Made by a program: the position numbers and the translations under genes
Shown here: piece after piece, positions 33,964 through 43,678 of the stretch
Layout of the letters: each line of letters begins with the position of its first letter
How positions within the stretch are numbered: position 1 is the stretch's first letter
From: Nitrososphaerota archaeon
Lineage (GTDB): Archaea; Thermoproteota; Nitrososphaeria; Nitrososphaerales; Nitrosopumilaceae
Assembly (NCBI GenBank): GCA_016215465.1
Contig: JACRJT010000046.1
Location: 61,261 to 125,260, forward strand
Reading direction: 5' to 3'
DNA length: 64,000 nucleotides
The notes under the pieces: generated by a model
The model's database searches: none
The model's input: only the letters and a program-made list of their open reading frames with translations
Told to the model about the DNA's origin: nothing

Positions 33964-34791
33964 ATGTCTTCTGACGATATTGACATTGACGATTTTGATA
34001 ACGCCGACTCTGAGCTAGAAAAGTTTGAAAACACCGATGACAACCTAGCAAAGTTTGAAAAGATTTTTGCAAAAAAGCGCAAGGTCTTGGAGAACGGGTT
34101 TGACAGCAACAAAGTCGAAAACCAGGTGCTGGACAAAACCACAATGTTTACCATGTATGAAATGATAAACGCCAAAATCATCTCATATGTGAACGGAATA
34201 GTAAAGGCAGGAAAAGAATCGGTTCTGTTTTGGGCAGTGGCGCCAGACGGCACAGACGTGGCACTCAAGGTGTACCTAGTCTCTACTGTCAGCTTCAAAA
34301 AGCGCGCAGCCTACATCGTAGGGGATCCTCGCTTTACGCGCCTAAAGAGCGGGACTAGAAACATGGTGTATTTGTGGGCAAAAAAGGAATACCGAAACCT
34401 CCGCCAGTGCGCAAGACACAACATCCCGGTACCAAAGTCCATCTATGTATCAAAAAACGTCCTTGCGATGGAATTTGTAGGAAAAAACGGAGTTCCTGCC
34501 CCAACACTCCATGAGACCGAGATTACAGAATCAGACTACACCCAGGCAATCGATATAATGACCAAGCTATACCGGGATGCAAGACTTGTGCATGGTGACT
34601 TTTCAGAGTACAATGTCTTTAAGACCGATTCTGGCCTTGTTTTGTTTGATCTTGGATCGGCAGTTGATACGACGCATCCCAATGCTCAAAACTTTCTAGA
34701 AAGAGACATTAAAAATATGACTTATTTCTTTGCAAAGCGAGGATTGACAGTGAAAAACCCAGCAGACGTTCTCTCTGAAATGATATCATGA
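33964..34791 (+). CDS. rio1: RIO1-family serine kinase
   Basis: 275 residues. ATP loop and lysine region VALKVYLV, SFKKRAAYIVGDPRF, catalytic LVHGDFSEYNV, and the metal-binding LFDLGSAVDTTHP. The last is DLG rather than the DxSQ more usual in RIO1, a small variation. RIO kinases act in late 40S/30S maturation. The start has an acidic low-complexity segment (residues 1-30). Overlaps the KH gene by 4 bases. Confidence 0.92.
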   Translation: MSSDDIDIDDFDNADSELEKFENTDDNLAKFEKIFAKKRKVLENGFDSNKVENQVLDKTTMFTMYEMINAKIISYVNGIVKAGKESVLFWAVAPDGTDVALKVYLVSTVSFKKRAAYIVGDPRFTRLKSGTRNMVYLWAKKEYRNLRQCARHNIPVPKSIYVSKNVLAMEFVGKNGVPAPTLHETEITESDYTQAIDIMTKLYRDARLVHGDFSEYNVFKTDSGLVLFDLGSAVDTTHPNAQNFLERDIKNMTYFFAKRGLTVKNPADVLSEMIS

Positions 34792-35354
34792 GCTTTGAGA
34801 AAATAATTAGAATTCCAGTAGACCGCGTAGGTGCGCTGATTGGCAAGTCTGGAAAAGTAAAACAGGAGATTGAAAAAAGCTGTTCTGTTAAATTAAACAT
34901 AGACAGTGAATCAGGAGAAATTGAAATAATGACGCAAGGCAATGTGGACGAGATGCAGCCGTTCAAGGCAATGGAAGTAATATCTGCAATAGGCCGCGGG
35001 TTCTCGCCGCAAAATGCGATGAAGCTGATGACTGGCGAATACTTGTTGCATGTAATAGATCTTAGAGACTTTGCAGGAAAGTCGCCGCAGCAAATTGAAA
35101 GGATAAAAGGAAGAATAATTGGAGAGGGAGGTAGAGCAAGGACAAACATGGAAAATCTTACTAACACAAATATCTCAGTTTATGGAAAAACCGTTTCAAT
35201 AATTGGAGAGCCGCACCAGATCAAAATGGCAATAGCTGCCATCACGTCAATATCAAATGGAAGCAGACACGGTGTGGTGTATGGCAAACTGGAGGCGGAC
35301 CGTAGAAGGCAAAAGATAGATCGAATGCAATTGTGGGAAAACAAAGATGTCTAA
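34788..35354 (+). CDS. KH-domain ribosome biogenesis protein (Pno1/Dim2-like)
   Basis: 188 residues with two KH domains: IPVDRVGALIGKSGKVKQEIE (GxxG loop GKSG) and IERIKGRIIGEGGRARTNME. It matches archaeal Dim2/Pno1 homologues, which bind the 3' end of 16S precursor rRNA and work with RIO1. It overlaps rio1 by 4 bases and top6B by 8, so these share an operon. Confidence 0.92.
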   Translation: MSFEKIIRIPVDRVGALIGKSGKVKQEIEKSCSVKLNIDSESGEIEIMTQGNVDEMQPFKAMEVISAIGRGFSPQNAMKLMTGEYLLHVIDLRDFAGKSPQQIERIKGRIIGEGGRARTNMENLTNTNISVYGKTVSIIGEPHQIKMAIAAITSISNGSRHGVVYGKLEADRRRQKIDRMQLWENKDV

Positions 35355-37182
35355 AGAAGTATTCAATCAGATTTCACCAAGCGAGTTTTTTTACAGGAAC
35401 CGAGACCTGGCAGGCTTTAGCAACCCGACTAGGTCGCTATACACTGCGGTAAGGGAGTTTGTAGAAAACGGACTAGACGCGTGTGACCAGCAGGGAATAC
35501 TTCCTGACATTCACCTGTACATCAAGGCAGTGGATCCCGAAAAGCCAGACCCCAAGCCATACGTTTTGACAGTAAAGGACAATGGGCCTGGGATGGACTC
35601 TAATCAGATACCACTTGCGTTTGGAACCGTCCTTTATGGCTCTAAATTTGGACTAAAGCAGGCAAGGGGAATGTTTGGGCTGGGCGCGACAATGGCAATT
35701 CTGTATGGTCAGATAACGACAAACAAGCCAGTCACAGTATCAAGCTCAGTTGACGGAAAAGTTTTGCACAAATATGAGATGATGCTTGACATACAAAAAA
35801 ACAAGCCAGTGATAATGAAGCACACAAAAGAAGACACCAACAAAAAAGGACTAAACGTCAGCATCACACTTGACGGCGACTATTCCAAGGCAGGATCAAA
35901 AATACGTGATTATGTTTACCAGACATCTCTTATCACCCCGTATGCGACCATAACGTTTGATGATCCAAAGGGCGAAAAATTCCAGTACAAAAGAATAGTG
36001 GACACCATGCCACCTGCCCCCACCATCATCAGGCCTCACCCGCACGGAGTGGACGTTGAAACCATAAGGCGAATGATTGCAGATACGCACTACCAGGTAC
36101 CGGTGCTTGACAATGCGATGATTGACAAAGTCAAAAAGGAGCTCGGCCTATCAAAGAAGAATCTCAACTTTGAGGGAATAATGGCAAGGGCGGAAAAAAA
36201 ATGGTCGTCCCTCTCAAGACCTGTCAGGGTGATAGTTGCAGTGATGTCGTTTTTGAACATGGACTTTGACAAGATAATGAAAATCAGACTAGACGATATC
36301 GACCTTGTGCACAAGCGCCTCACGTATTATGACTTTGGGGATTCAAAGTTAGTGACAGTCGATATGCCAAAGTCAAGCAGCTATTACAAACAATTGGCAA
36401 ATACCGTACAGGGCGATAGCCTAGTTACGTTCCTTACAAAAAGATTCCAAAGAATAGGGCAGGCAACCGCAATCAAGTTTTCAGAGTTTGCAAGCCTCAA
36501 GGCGGAAAAAAGAATCGGCTCTTTTACAAACGAGGAGCTAGTCCAGCTGAGCGATTCACTGCAAAAATACGAGGACTTTTTGACGCCTGACCCGAGCTGT
36601 CTTGCGCCACTTGGCGAAGAGCCGCTCCGAAAGGGAATGAAACAGTTCTTCAAGCCTGACTTTTTAGAGGTGTACCAGCGAAGCGCATCTGCATATTCTG
36701 GATTTCCGTTTGTAATCGAAATGGGAATCGCATATGGCGGAAGCATTCCTCCTGGAAAAATGACAGTCTATAGATTTGCAAACAGAATCCCGCTGCTCTA
36801 CGACGAGGGAAGCGATGTTGTACTAAAAGTGGTAAACGACACTGACTGGAACAGATACAAGGTGAAAAACGAGTCCCCAGTTGTTATAGTGAGCCACATC
36901 TGCTCCACTAGGATCCCGTACAAAACCGTGGGAAAAGAAAACGTGGCAGACAGGGAGGAAATAGAAAAAGAAATCAGACTTGCGCTCCAGTACCTGTCAA
37001 GAAAGCTTGCCGCATACATGTCAAAGAGGGGCCTTGCGGAAATCGAAAAAAAGAGGGCCAACCTTTACCTGAAATATCTTCCATTAATTGCACAATTTTC
37101 AACTGAGCTGGCAGGTAAGAATAAAGAGCCAGACTACAAGAAAGTCATAAAGGATCTAAACAATGTCCAAGTCGAAGAATAG
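35347..37182 (+). CDS. top6B: DNA topoisomerase VI subunit B
   Basis: 611 residues. A GHKL ATPase with REFVENGLDACD, VKDNGPGMDSNQI and GTVLYGSKFGLKQARGMFGLGA (ATP lid), then a transducer domain. Passes one duplex through another together with subunit A. Normal length for an archaeal subunit. Overlaps top6A by 20 bases. Confidence 0.97.
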   Translation: MSKEVFNQISPSEFFYRNRDLAGFSNPTRSLYTAVREFVENGLDACDQQGILPDIHLYIKAVDPEKPDPKPYVLTVKDNGPGMDSNQIPLAFGTVLYGSKFGLKQARGMFGLGATMAILYGQITTNKPVTVSSSVDGKVLHKYEMMLDIQKNKPVIMKHTKEDTNKKGLNVSITLDGDYSKAGSKIRDYVYQTSLITPYATITFDDPKGEKFQYKRIVDTMPPAPTIIRPHPHGVDVETIRRMIADTHYQVPVLDNAMIDKVKKELGLSKKNLNFEGIMARAEKKWSSLSRPVRVIVAVMSFLNMDFDKIMKIRLDDIDLVHKRLTYYDFGDSKLVTVDMPKSSSYYKQLANTVQGDSLVTFLTKRFQRIGQATAIKFSEFASLKAEKRIGSFTNEELVQLSDSLQKYEDFLTPDPSCLAPLGEEPLRKGMKQFFKPDFLEVYQRSASAYSGFPFVIEMGIAYGGSIPPGKMTVYRFANRIPLLYDEGSDVVLKVVNDTDWNRYKVKNESPVVIVSHICSTRIPYKTVGKENVADREEIEKEIRLALQYLSRKLAAYMSKRGLAEIEKKRANLYLKYLPLIAQFSTELAGKNKEPDYKKVIKDLNNVQVEE

Positions 37183-38269
37183 TAAAGCAGCCAAGGTAGC
37201 AACCGAAAAAAGAGATGCACTACTGGACTTGCTCAAAAACCAAGGAGCACAAGTCTATAATGATTTAGACAAGGGCAAGTTCCCGCAGTTTTCAGTCCCA
37301 AGCAGATCCGTTAGCAATATTGTATATGACAAAAAATTGCGACAGTACATACTTGGAAATACTGCTAGTCTCCGCAGCTCGCGCAACATGTCGCAGCTTC
37401 GCTCCTTTACCCAATTGATGTGGCTTGCATTTTTTGCAAACAGGCTGGTCCATGAAAAAAAATCATCAACACTTCGAGACGTTTACTATTCCTCGCAGGC
37501 ATTCGAGGTGGAATTTGAAGACCAGCCAGAATCTGACAATATCATAGTTGACCTAGAGGCCGTGCTTACAAGGCCGCGAGAGGATTTCCACATATTCCCA
37601 GAAGAGCGAAGCAGCATCTTTGGGGATCTTACCATCGAGTATACAGTTCCAGGATATGAGGGAAGGAGAATGAAGCTATCTGACCATCCAGACGGATACT
37701 TGATTGGTCCAAGTCTTAGCAGCGCAGAACTGGTTGACACCAGTGCAGAACTAGTCATTGCAATCGAGAAAGGTGGACTTTTCACAAGATTCATCGAAGA
37801 AAAGGTGGACAAGAAATTCAAGGCAATCATAGTTGATACTGCAGGTCAGGCGCCGCGCGCAACAAGATACCTCCTAAAGCGACTGCACGAGCAGATGAAA
37901 CTACCCGTAGTCATCCTAACTGACGGAGACGTGTATGGAGAACACATTGCAATGGTGATAAAATCAGGTTCTGCAAACGCGGCACACCTAAGGGAGCTAA
38001 CCGTTCCAGACGCAAAGTGGCTCGGAGTGTGGGCATCTGACATTGACAAGTTCAAGCTACCTACCATCCCTATGACAGAGTCTGACATCAAGAGGATTTA
38101 CGATTTGCAAAAGGACCCTAGATATCAGGAGGGAATCTGGAAGACTGAGCTGGAAATATTTCTCAAAATAAAAAGAAAGGCAGAGCTAGAAGCATTCTCA
38201 AAGTACGGCCTGACAAACATCACTGACAAGTATCTTCCGCATAAACTGGAACTAGCTAAGAGTCTGTAG
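37163..38269 (+). CDS. top6A: DNA topoisomerase VI subunit A
   Basis: 368 residues, Spo11-like. The catalytic tyrosine context is LRDVYYSSQAF and the TOPRIM metal site is ILTDGDVYGEHIAMVI, with VAL/P exchange in the usual DGDPYG. Cuts both strands with two-base overhangs. Ends 14 bases inside the convergent Hsp20-like gene. Confidence 0.96.
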   Translation: MSKSKNSKAAKVATEKRDALLDLLKNQGAQVYNDLDKGKFPQFSVPSRSVSNIVYDKKLRQYILGNTASLRSSRNMSQLRSFTQLMWLAFFANRLVHEKKSSTLRDVYYSSQAFEVEFEDQPESDNIIVDLEAVLTRPREDFHIFPEERSSIFGDLTIEYTVPGYEGRRMKLSDHPDGYLIGPSLSSAELVDTSAELVIAIEKGGLFTRFIEEKVDKKFKAIIVDTAGQAPRATRYLLKRLHEQMKLPVVILTDGDVYGEHIAMVIKSGSANAAHLRELTVPDAKWLGVWASDIDKFKLPTIPMTESDIKRIYDLQKDPRYQEGIWKTELEIFLKIKRKAELEAFSKYGLTNITDKYLPHKLELAKSL

Positions 38270-38762
38270 GTTTTCTTATTCTTAGCGTAAGGACACCGTT
38301 TCTGTATTTGAAGTCCTGTATCTGCATGTCAGTTGCTCCGTCAATTGGTATTTCTTTTGAGAAACCGCCAGCGCCCCTGACATACAGTATGCCGTCGACA
38401 AATCTGACTGTTATTTTATCGTCAGGGCCTGGGACCTCTGCAACAAAGACGATTTCAGATTCGCCCTTTATGAGATCATAGACCCAGTTTTTGCTTTCTG
38501 TGTCGCGTGCAGTATACTTGGGCTTGTCTTGCTTTGTCATCTTTTTGATTACCCATCCCCAGTAAACCATGGTTGCAGCTGCAATCCCGATTAGGATGAA
38601 ACTAACGGAGCCCTGGCCATATCGCATTGACATCATGTATACGATTCCGAGAAACAAAATGATCATGATTGGTATTATGAAATTTAGAGATTGCCCGTTA
38701 GGATAGGTTCTTCGATAGCTTGCCAATTCACCTAAGTTCCTATCCTCCAAAATATAAAGCAT
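38256..38762 (-). CDS. membrane-anchored Hsp20/alpha-crystallin-like protein
   Basis: 168 residues. Two membrane segments (about 26-44 and 53-70), then a linker, then an alpha-crystallin-type beta sandwich (about 101-164) with VFVAEVPGPDDKITVRFVDG and the conserved RNGVLTLRI end. Ordinary small heat-shock proteins are soluble; here the chaperone-like domain is tied to the membrane. It may protect or order membrane proteins. A TTG at 38750 is an alternative start. Confidence 0.78.
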   Translation of the reverse strand: MLYILEDRNLGELASYRRTYPNGQSLNFIIPIMIILFLGIVYMMSMRYGQGSVSFILIGIAAATMVYWGWVIKKMTKQDKPKYTARDTESKNWVYDLIKGESEIVFVAEVPGPDDKITVRFVDGILYVRGAGGFSKEIPIDGATDMQIQDFKYRNGVLTLRIRKPTDS

Positions 38763-38799
38763 CTTTGATTTTTATTATCGCCTAAATTCAAGCGATTCA

Positions 38800-39021
38800 T
38801 TGGATAAACAAGGCCCATCGCGACCGACAAGGGAAATTTTTCTCAAGGGCTCGCTAATTGGACTGATAATCACCGTGCCTTCCTTGGCAGCGTTTTTCAT
38901 AATCTGGTTTGTAATTGGCGACAAGTACATTTCACTTGTAATAGGAGTCGTGGTGCACTTTATCGGAATGGGCTTCTCACTCAAGCTGGCAAAAAAACTC
39001 TTCAAGGCAAAGCAGCCCTAG
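38800..39021 (+). CDS. small membrane protein
   Basis: 73 residues from TTG 38800 with two hydrophobic segments (about 18-39 and 43-60) and a basic end. A TTTTTATTA stretch at 38768-38776 suits a leaderless start. Divergent from the Hsp20-like membrane protein. Function unknown. Confidence 0.6.
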   Translation: MDKQGPSRPTREIFLKGSLIGLIITVPSLAAFFIIWFVIGDKYISLVIGVVVHFIGMGFSLKLAKKLFKAKQP

Positions 39022-39058
39022 TTCAACTTTAATTACAGAAATCGCCCATCATTCCCTG

Positions 39059-39412
39059 ATGAGCCTGAGCCGCATAGAAAGCGATCTGATTAACGAAATA
39101 CAACTAAACCCGATTGAGGCAAAAGCGTTTTTGCTTGTCACGACAAAAGGGAAAATGGATGTTACGCAAATTGCATCTGAGCTTGGAATCCCTTATGACG
39201 ATGCACTAACTGTGGCGCAAAGCCTTGTCATTCTTGGCGGATTCATCGAGATGTCAAAGACAACGTTTGAGGCAATGCACCCTAGGTTTACGGCAGTAAA
39301 CATGTATAGGAAAATGTGCTCCCGGGAGCATATCGAGTTTAAGAAAAATCTAATCGTTGACAACATCGGGGTTGCACTTGAGAGGCCGTATGAGCATGCA
39401 AGAACTAAATAG
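39059..39412 (+). CDS. winged-helix protein
   Basis: 117 residues with a TrmB/MarR-like winged helix (NPIEAKAFLLVTTKGKMDVTQ, ASELGIPYDDALTVAQSLVILGGFI, FEAMHPRFTAV). It is the first of three closely spaced genes with unknown jobs. Probably a transcription regulator. Confidence 0.65.
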   Translation: MSLSRIESDLINEIQLNPIEAKAFLLVTTKGKMDVTQIASELGIPYDDALTVAQSLVILGGFIEMSKTTFEAMHPRFTAVNMYRKMCSREHIEFKKNLIVDNIGVALERPYEHARTK

Positions 39413-39434
39413 GACTTTTGTAAGGTGAAAAATA

Positions 39435-39833
39435 ATGAGCGTTGACACTGAAACCTGCAAACACCAGATAGTGTACTTTGGGGTGACAAACATCAACATA
39501 GGCGAAAGAACAATTGGCTCGGTAGATACCTGGAGATGCGCAGTTTGCAAAAAGAAATTCTGTGAAGAAAAGCAGCTTGGAATCGATTCTATTTCAGATT
39601 ACGTGGGAATGCCACAAATCGACGCCGACGAAAAGTGGGCAGTTCTCGTGCGAAAGCTCTTCAAAGGAAAGGAGAGGTGGAACCTTGTCAGGCTAAAGAA
39701 GGATGGCACCATAAAGGTGGAAAATCCAGACGACAAGGTTGTGGAGATTCCAGTCAATGACTTCAAGGTTGATAACCCAGAATATGCAAGTTTTCTAATA
39801 GATGATCACATCAACAAAGCAATCGAGATCTAA
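39435..39833 (+). CDS. hypothetical protein
   Basis: 132 residues. An N-terminal part with CKHQIVYFGV and WRCAVCKKKF may form a zinc site (Cys8, His10, Cys36, Cys39 approximately). The remainder is mixed alpha/beta without a known motif. The next gene begins one base after its stop. Confidence 0.6.
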   Translation: MSVDTETCKHQIVYFGVTNINIGERTIGSVDTWRCAVCKKKFCEEKQLGIDSISDYVGMPQIDADEKWAVLVRKLFKGKERWNLVRLKKDGTIKVENPDDKVVEIPVNDFKVDNPEYASFLIDDHINKAIEI

Positions 39834-39834
39834 G

Positions 39835-40119
39835 TTGGATCTTTCAGTTAACATCAAAAATCTCAAAGGGACCCAAATGGCAGCAAAAATTGCCGGCACG
39901 TTTACCGTTTCGGATAAGACTTTTCCATTTACCGCAATTGCATTTGGAAGGATTGGAGGTCACAACATCGGGGCAAAGATATCAAAATCAACAGAAAAAG
40001 AACTGAAAAGCCTTGGGCTTGATGTAAACGAAGTAATTGACGAGCTGCAAAAAAGCCTAATCCAGGGAAACATCACTCTCCCCGAGGGACTAGACAAAGA
40101 ATCCTTTGTGGACGACTAG
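39835..40119 (+). CDS. hypothetical protein
   Basis: 94 residues from TTG 39835, one base after the previous stop codon (TAAGTTG), so translationally linked. Beta-rich start (MAAKIAGTFTVSDKTFPFTAIAF shortened) and a helical end. An in-frame ATG at 39802 exists inside the previous gene but is less likely. Unknown family. It overlaps the true end of the convergent mtnP gene. Confidence 0.55.
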   Translation: MDLSVNIKNLKGTQMAAKIAGTFTVSDKTFPFTAIAFGRIGGHNIGAKISKSTEKELKSLGLDVNEVIDELQKSLIQGNITLPEGLDKESFVDD

Positions 40120-40904
40120 AATTCTGCTTCCTCTAGCGCCTTTGCACAAGAGCAGCCCCTTGTGTGAGGTATCTCATTTGGAATCGAGGTCAGAATCTTT
40201 TTCGTGTTTGCTACATTCTTTGACAGCATCTCGAGAACTTATATTGCAGTGACTGGCTTTTATGCCCACACGTCATAGTCTGTCACTGTAGAAATTGACG
40301 CATAGCAAATTTGCGCCTCCCTTGCCAGCTGGCACTCTGGGACAAGTGTCATGCCGATGATGTCTGCCCCCATGGAGCGGTAGAACTTGGACTCGGCCTT
40401 TGTTGAGAATCTCGGTCCTTCTATGCACACATAGGTGCAGTCCTTGTGGACCGGAATTTTTTGCGCATCAGCTGCCCTTAGAATTGCTGACTGTAATTCA
40501 GGGCAGAATGGGTCTGCAACAGAAATGTGTATGACTCGACCCTCTTCGGAAAACGACAGCTTGCGTGATTTTGTAAAGTCGATAAACTGGTTTGGCAGCA
40601 CAAAGTCGCCTGGCGCGTGTTCCTCCTTGAGGCTTCCAACGGCAGACGGTGCAATTATTCTCGTGATTCCCATTTGCTTAAACGCCCAGATGTTTGCCCT
40701 ATAGTTTATCAGGTGCGGTGGGATGGTGTGCTTTCTGCCGTGTCTTGGCATAAACGCAACCTTTCTTCCCTCAAATACGCCAACTGTGATGGAGTCAGAC
40801 GTCTTTCCATATGGTGTGTCTACTGTGATTTCTTTTACTTCCTTTAGGAGGCCAGAGTCATAGATTCCTGTTCCGCCAAAGATTCCAATCTCTGCTTGCT
40901 CCAC
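40116..40904 (-). pseudogene. mtnP: S-methyl-5'-thioadenosine phosphorylase interrupted by two in-frame TAA codons
   Basis: GTG 40904 overlaps the apt stop (TAGTG) and begins [15 protein letters not shown]. Family motifs are [46 protein letters not shown] and GMTLVPE. The frame hits TAA at 40260-40262 after VTDYDVWA, continues KPVTAI, hits a second TAA at 40239-40241, then gives a normal family ending (VLEMLSKNVANTKKIL, RGCSCAKALEEAEF) to TAG 40116. At both sites homologues would have Glu (GAA). Without readthrough the product loses about 48 C-terminal residues (after about 214 of 262). It cleaves methylthioadenosine to adenine, the substrate for apt. Confidence 0.85.
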
Positions 40905-41416
40905 TAGTATTTCACCAGCGACTCGCATCTGTATTTTGTTAGCTTTCTCATTCCATTAAGATCAGTTAGCTCAACCATGAATGCAAACCCAGTTACCCTT
41001 CCGCCTATTTTTTCAACAAGTTCTGCTGCTGCCTTTGCAGTTCCGCCTGTTGCCAGCAAGTCGTCGCAGATTAGCACTCGCTGATCCTTTTTGATAGAGT
41101 TTTTTTGGATTTCCATCACTGCCTTGCCGTATTCAATGTCGTATGCCTTTTTGACTGTGGCACCTGGAAGCTTTCCCTGCTTTCTGATCATCATCATGCC
41201 TTTATTGTACTTGAGACTCAGCGCGCATGCAAGTGGGAATCCCCTGGACTCGATTCCTGCAAGGACGTCAACGTCGTTTGTGTGGAATCGTTTTGAAAAC
41301 TCGTCAACAACATGTGACAGTGCTGCAGGATTTCTCAAAATCGGACTGATGTCGCGGAACAATATTCCTTTTTTTGGAAAATTTGGATATTCGTCAATTA
41401 TATTTTTTAGATTCAT
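40904..41416 (-). CDS. apt: adenine phosphoribosyltransferase
   Basis: 170 residues. [13 protein letters not shown] at the start and the PRPP-binding loop [21 protein letters not shown], preceded by the base-binding [14 protein letters not shown]. Salvages adenine to AMP. It directly precedes mtnP (1-base overlap), which releases adenine, so the pair forms a methylthioadenosine salvage unit. Confidence 0.95.
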   Translation of the reverse strand: MNLKNIIDEYPNFPKKGILFRDISPILRNPAALSHVVDEFSKRFHTNDVDVLAGIESRGFPLACALSLKYNKGMMMIRKQGKLPGATVKKAYDIEYGKAVMEIQKNSIKKDQRVLICDDLLATGGTAKAAAELVEKIGGRVTGFAFMVELTDLNGMRKLTKYRCESLVKY

Positions 41417-41458
41417 ATCGATTACCCTTGCGTAGAGTAATAAAAAGCGTTTCTCAAT

Positions 41459-43594
41459 TTACTGTATGGAAAATGTTGCTTCTGCAACCTTGCTTCCAGT
41501 CTTTGCTGATAACTTGTAGTCTCCCAGAGGGGTGTCTATTGGTATGATCCAGTCCAGCTTGAATATGCCTTCATTGGTTGTAAATGTGTTAAGATCAACT
41601 ATCTTTTTGCTGGCTGAATCGTAAATGGTAACTACCACTGACTGGGATTTTCCTCCACCTACGCCAGATATTCTGACCATGTCTTTTGGCTTGTATGTTG
41701 TTTTATCGATGCTAATTGTAAACTCGCTACTTGCAGTGCCTGCTACACTGATCTTTACGTCTGCATAGTTTGCCCCGCTTTCCGCCCTGACAGTCCATAT
41801 TCCCTGTGCACCGTCTGCTGGAATCCTAAATGACGAGTCTGCAAACTTGCCGTTTTTGTCAGTAAAGACGTCTTTTTGTCTTATTATGGTGCCGTCTGGG
41901 TCGCTGAACTTCAAGTTCAACAATGAATTTGGTTTTGCCGAACCTAAAACAAGTATGCCGTTGCCTTGCTGGTATTCCTGCTTTGTTGTCTGCATCTTTA
42001 TCTCGCCTGCAGCGCCTAGCTGCAAACCAACTGTGAATACTTCGACGTCTTGTGATTTCTGGTATTTTAGTACTACGGAATAAACTCCTGATTTGTATTC
42101 TGCCAAGTCAATCTCGTAATCTTTTCTGCCATCAAGTCCAATCTTTGCAGTGTCTGTGACCTTTACCTTATCAGAAGGATCTAAGATGAGTATTGAAACA
42201 TTAGCGTCTGCAGGTCCCTGAATTGTCATCTTTGCCTTGTCGCTTGTGGAGTAGTTCAGCTTGTCGAATTTTGCGACAATGCTCACCCCCGGTGGCTCCC
42301 CTAGCCCGACGCGTACCACATCGGTGTCCTGTCCTTGGGTTGCGAGCACTACGTATGTGCCCTTTGTTGACGTTGCGTCCGTTGTAAATTCAAACTTGAC
42401 AAAACCGGAATCATCGACTGGTATGATGTCAAAAAATATTTCCTTTCCAATAGGATCTTTTATCAGTATCTCTAATGACTTGCCCGCTGTTGCAGTTGCG
42501 TTAAATGTCATTTTGTCTCCTGGGCTGTACTGTGTGGCAGACGATGTGATGTCTACTGTACTTAGACTTGTTATGCTGATTATTTTTGTTATGACTTCTG
42601 CTCCGTCACTTATCTCTACTTGCCTTGAGCCAATCCCTATGTTTGGAGGTATTATGGTGTCATATGACCAGTTTCCCTGAATGTCAACTGGGACTGCAAC
42701 TTCGGAAATCTTGTTGCCTGTGGGATCTTTGGATGTGATTGTCAAGGTGCTTCCTGGTTTTCCTGTGCCTGATGCGTGGACTGTCTGACCTGGCTGGACT
42801 ATCTCTGGGAATTCCTTTACTGTGATGTGTTTTTCTTTGGGACTTACCACTTGACTTTCCACATAATCAATCCTGATACTGATTGTCTTTTTGTTGCCGT
42901 CTGCATCTGCAAGAGAGAACTCTACTCTGTCCAACTTGTTTAATGGGATCTTGGCCTTTCCAAGCAGATGGCCTGAACCATCCGTCGTAAAGTCGTCTAT
43001 TATCTCATTGTCGATGTAAAAATTAATCTGTTTATTTGGAGGAAAACCGTCCCCGACTATTCTGATGTTGTCACCATTCTTTGGCTTTTCGGGAATTATT
43101 CTAAATGTCGCACTGTCAAAATTTGTAACTGATGGTTTTGTAGTTGGCGGTGTGACTGGTGGAGTAACTGGCGGCGTTACCTGTGTTGGCTGTTCTGTGC
43201 CTGGCACTGCCTTTCCAATGGAAATGTCGTTGCCGTTTGCGTCAATTGTTTTCCAATTTATTCCGGGGCTTGCGACTTCTGTTTTTATTCCAAACTTTAC
43301 TGATTCGCCATGGCTTACTGGTTTTTCGGTAGTAAACACTAGCATTCCCTGAGGGGTCTTGGTGCCTATCCAATCACTTTCCGTCTTGAAAGACTTGAAG
43401 GCACCGCCGTCTTGACCAAGCCACATTTTTACTGTCTTGATCTGGATGTTGCCATTGTTTTCAAATTCTATTATGGTGGTCTTTTCGAAATTGATGCTCT
43501 TGGCAGATGTATCTGCAAACGCGCTGTTTAGAATTACTCCGGAAAATAAAATAGATGTGGCAATACTAAAAATGACAAAATTTATGCGGTTCAT
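41459..43594 (-). CDS. large secreted protein with Ig-like repeats
   Basis: 711 residues. A signal peptide (MNRINFVIFSIATSILFSGV, then NSAFADT), a Pro/Thr spacer with PPVTPPVTPPTTKP at about 140-155, and at least five repeated beta-sandwich units of about 95 residues (recurrent pattern tYxpGdkvtisG...v.v.i.dp.gk.i, then G.f...w.ip). No C-terminal membrane anchor is visible. Likely cell-surface or S-layer-associated adhesin-like protein of thaumarchaeal type. Confidence 0.75.
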   Translation of the reverse strand: MNRINFVIFSIATSILFSGVILNSAFADTSAKSINFEKTTIIEFENNGNIQIKTVKMWLGQDGGAFKSFKTESDWIGTKTPQGMLVFTTEKPVSHGESVKFGIKTEVASPGINWKTIDANGNDISIGKAVPGTEQPTQVTPPVTPPVTPPTTKPSVTNFDSATFRIIPEKPKNGDNIRIVGDGFPPNKQINFYIDNEIIDDFTTDGSGHLLGKAKIPLNKLDRVEFSLADADGNKKTISIRIDYVESQVVSPKEKHITVKEFPEIVQPGQTVHASGTGKPGSTLTITSKDPTGNKISEVAVPVDIQGNWSYDTIIPPNIGIGSRQVEISDGAEVITKIISITSLSTVDITSSATQYSPGDKMTFNATATAGKSLEILIKDPIGKEIFFDIIPVDDSGFVKFEFTTDATSTKGTYVVLATQGQDTDVVRVGLGEPPGVSIVAKFDKLNYSTSDKAKMTIQGPADANVSILILDPSDKVKVTDTAKIGLDGRKDYEIDLAEYKSGVYSVVLKYQKSQDVEVFTVGLQLGAAGEIKMQTTKQEYQQGNGILVLGSAKPNSLLNLKFSDPDGTIIRQKDVFTDKNGKFADSSFRIPADGAQGIWTVRAESGANYADVKISVAGTASSEFTISIDKTTYKPKDMVRISGVGGGKSQSVVVTIYDSASKKIVDLNTFTTNEGIFKLDWIIPIDTPLGDYKLSAKTGSKVAEATFSIQ

Positions 43595-43678
43595 CTCTCA
43601 ACTACTTTATTTCTATTAACATTATTTACTTACCCTTTTGTTAGTTTGGGATTATTCATGAGTAAAATACTTTAAGTG

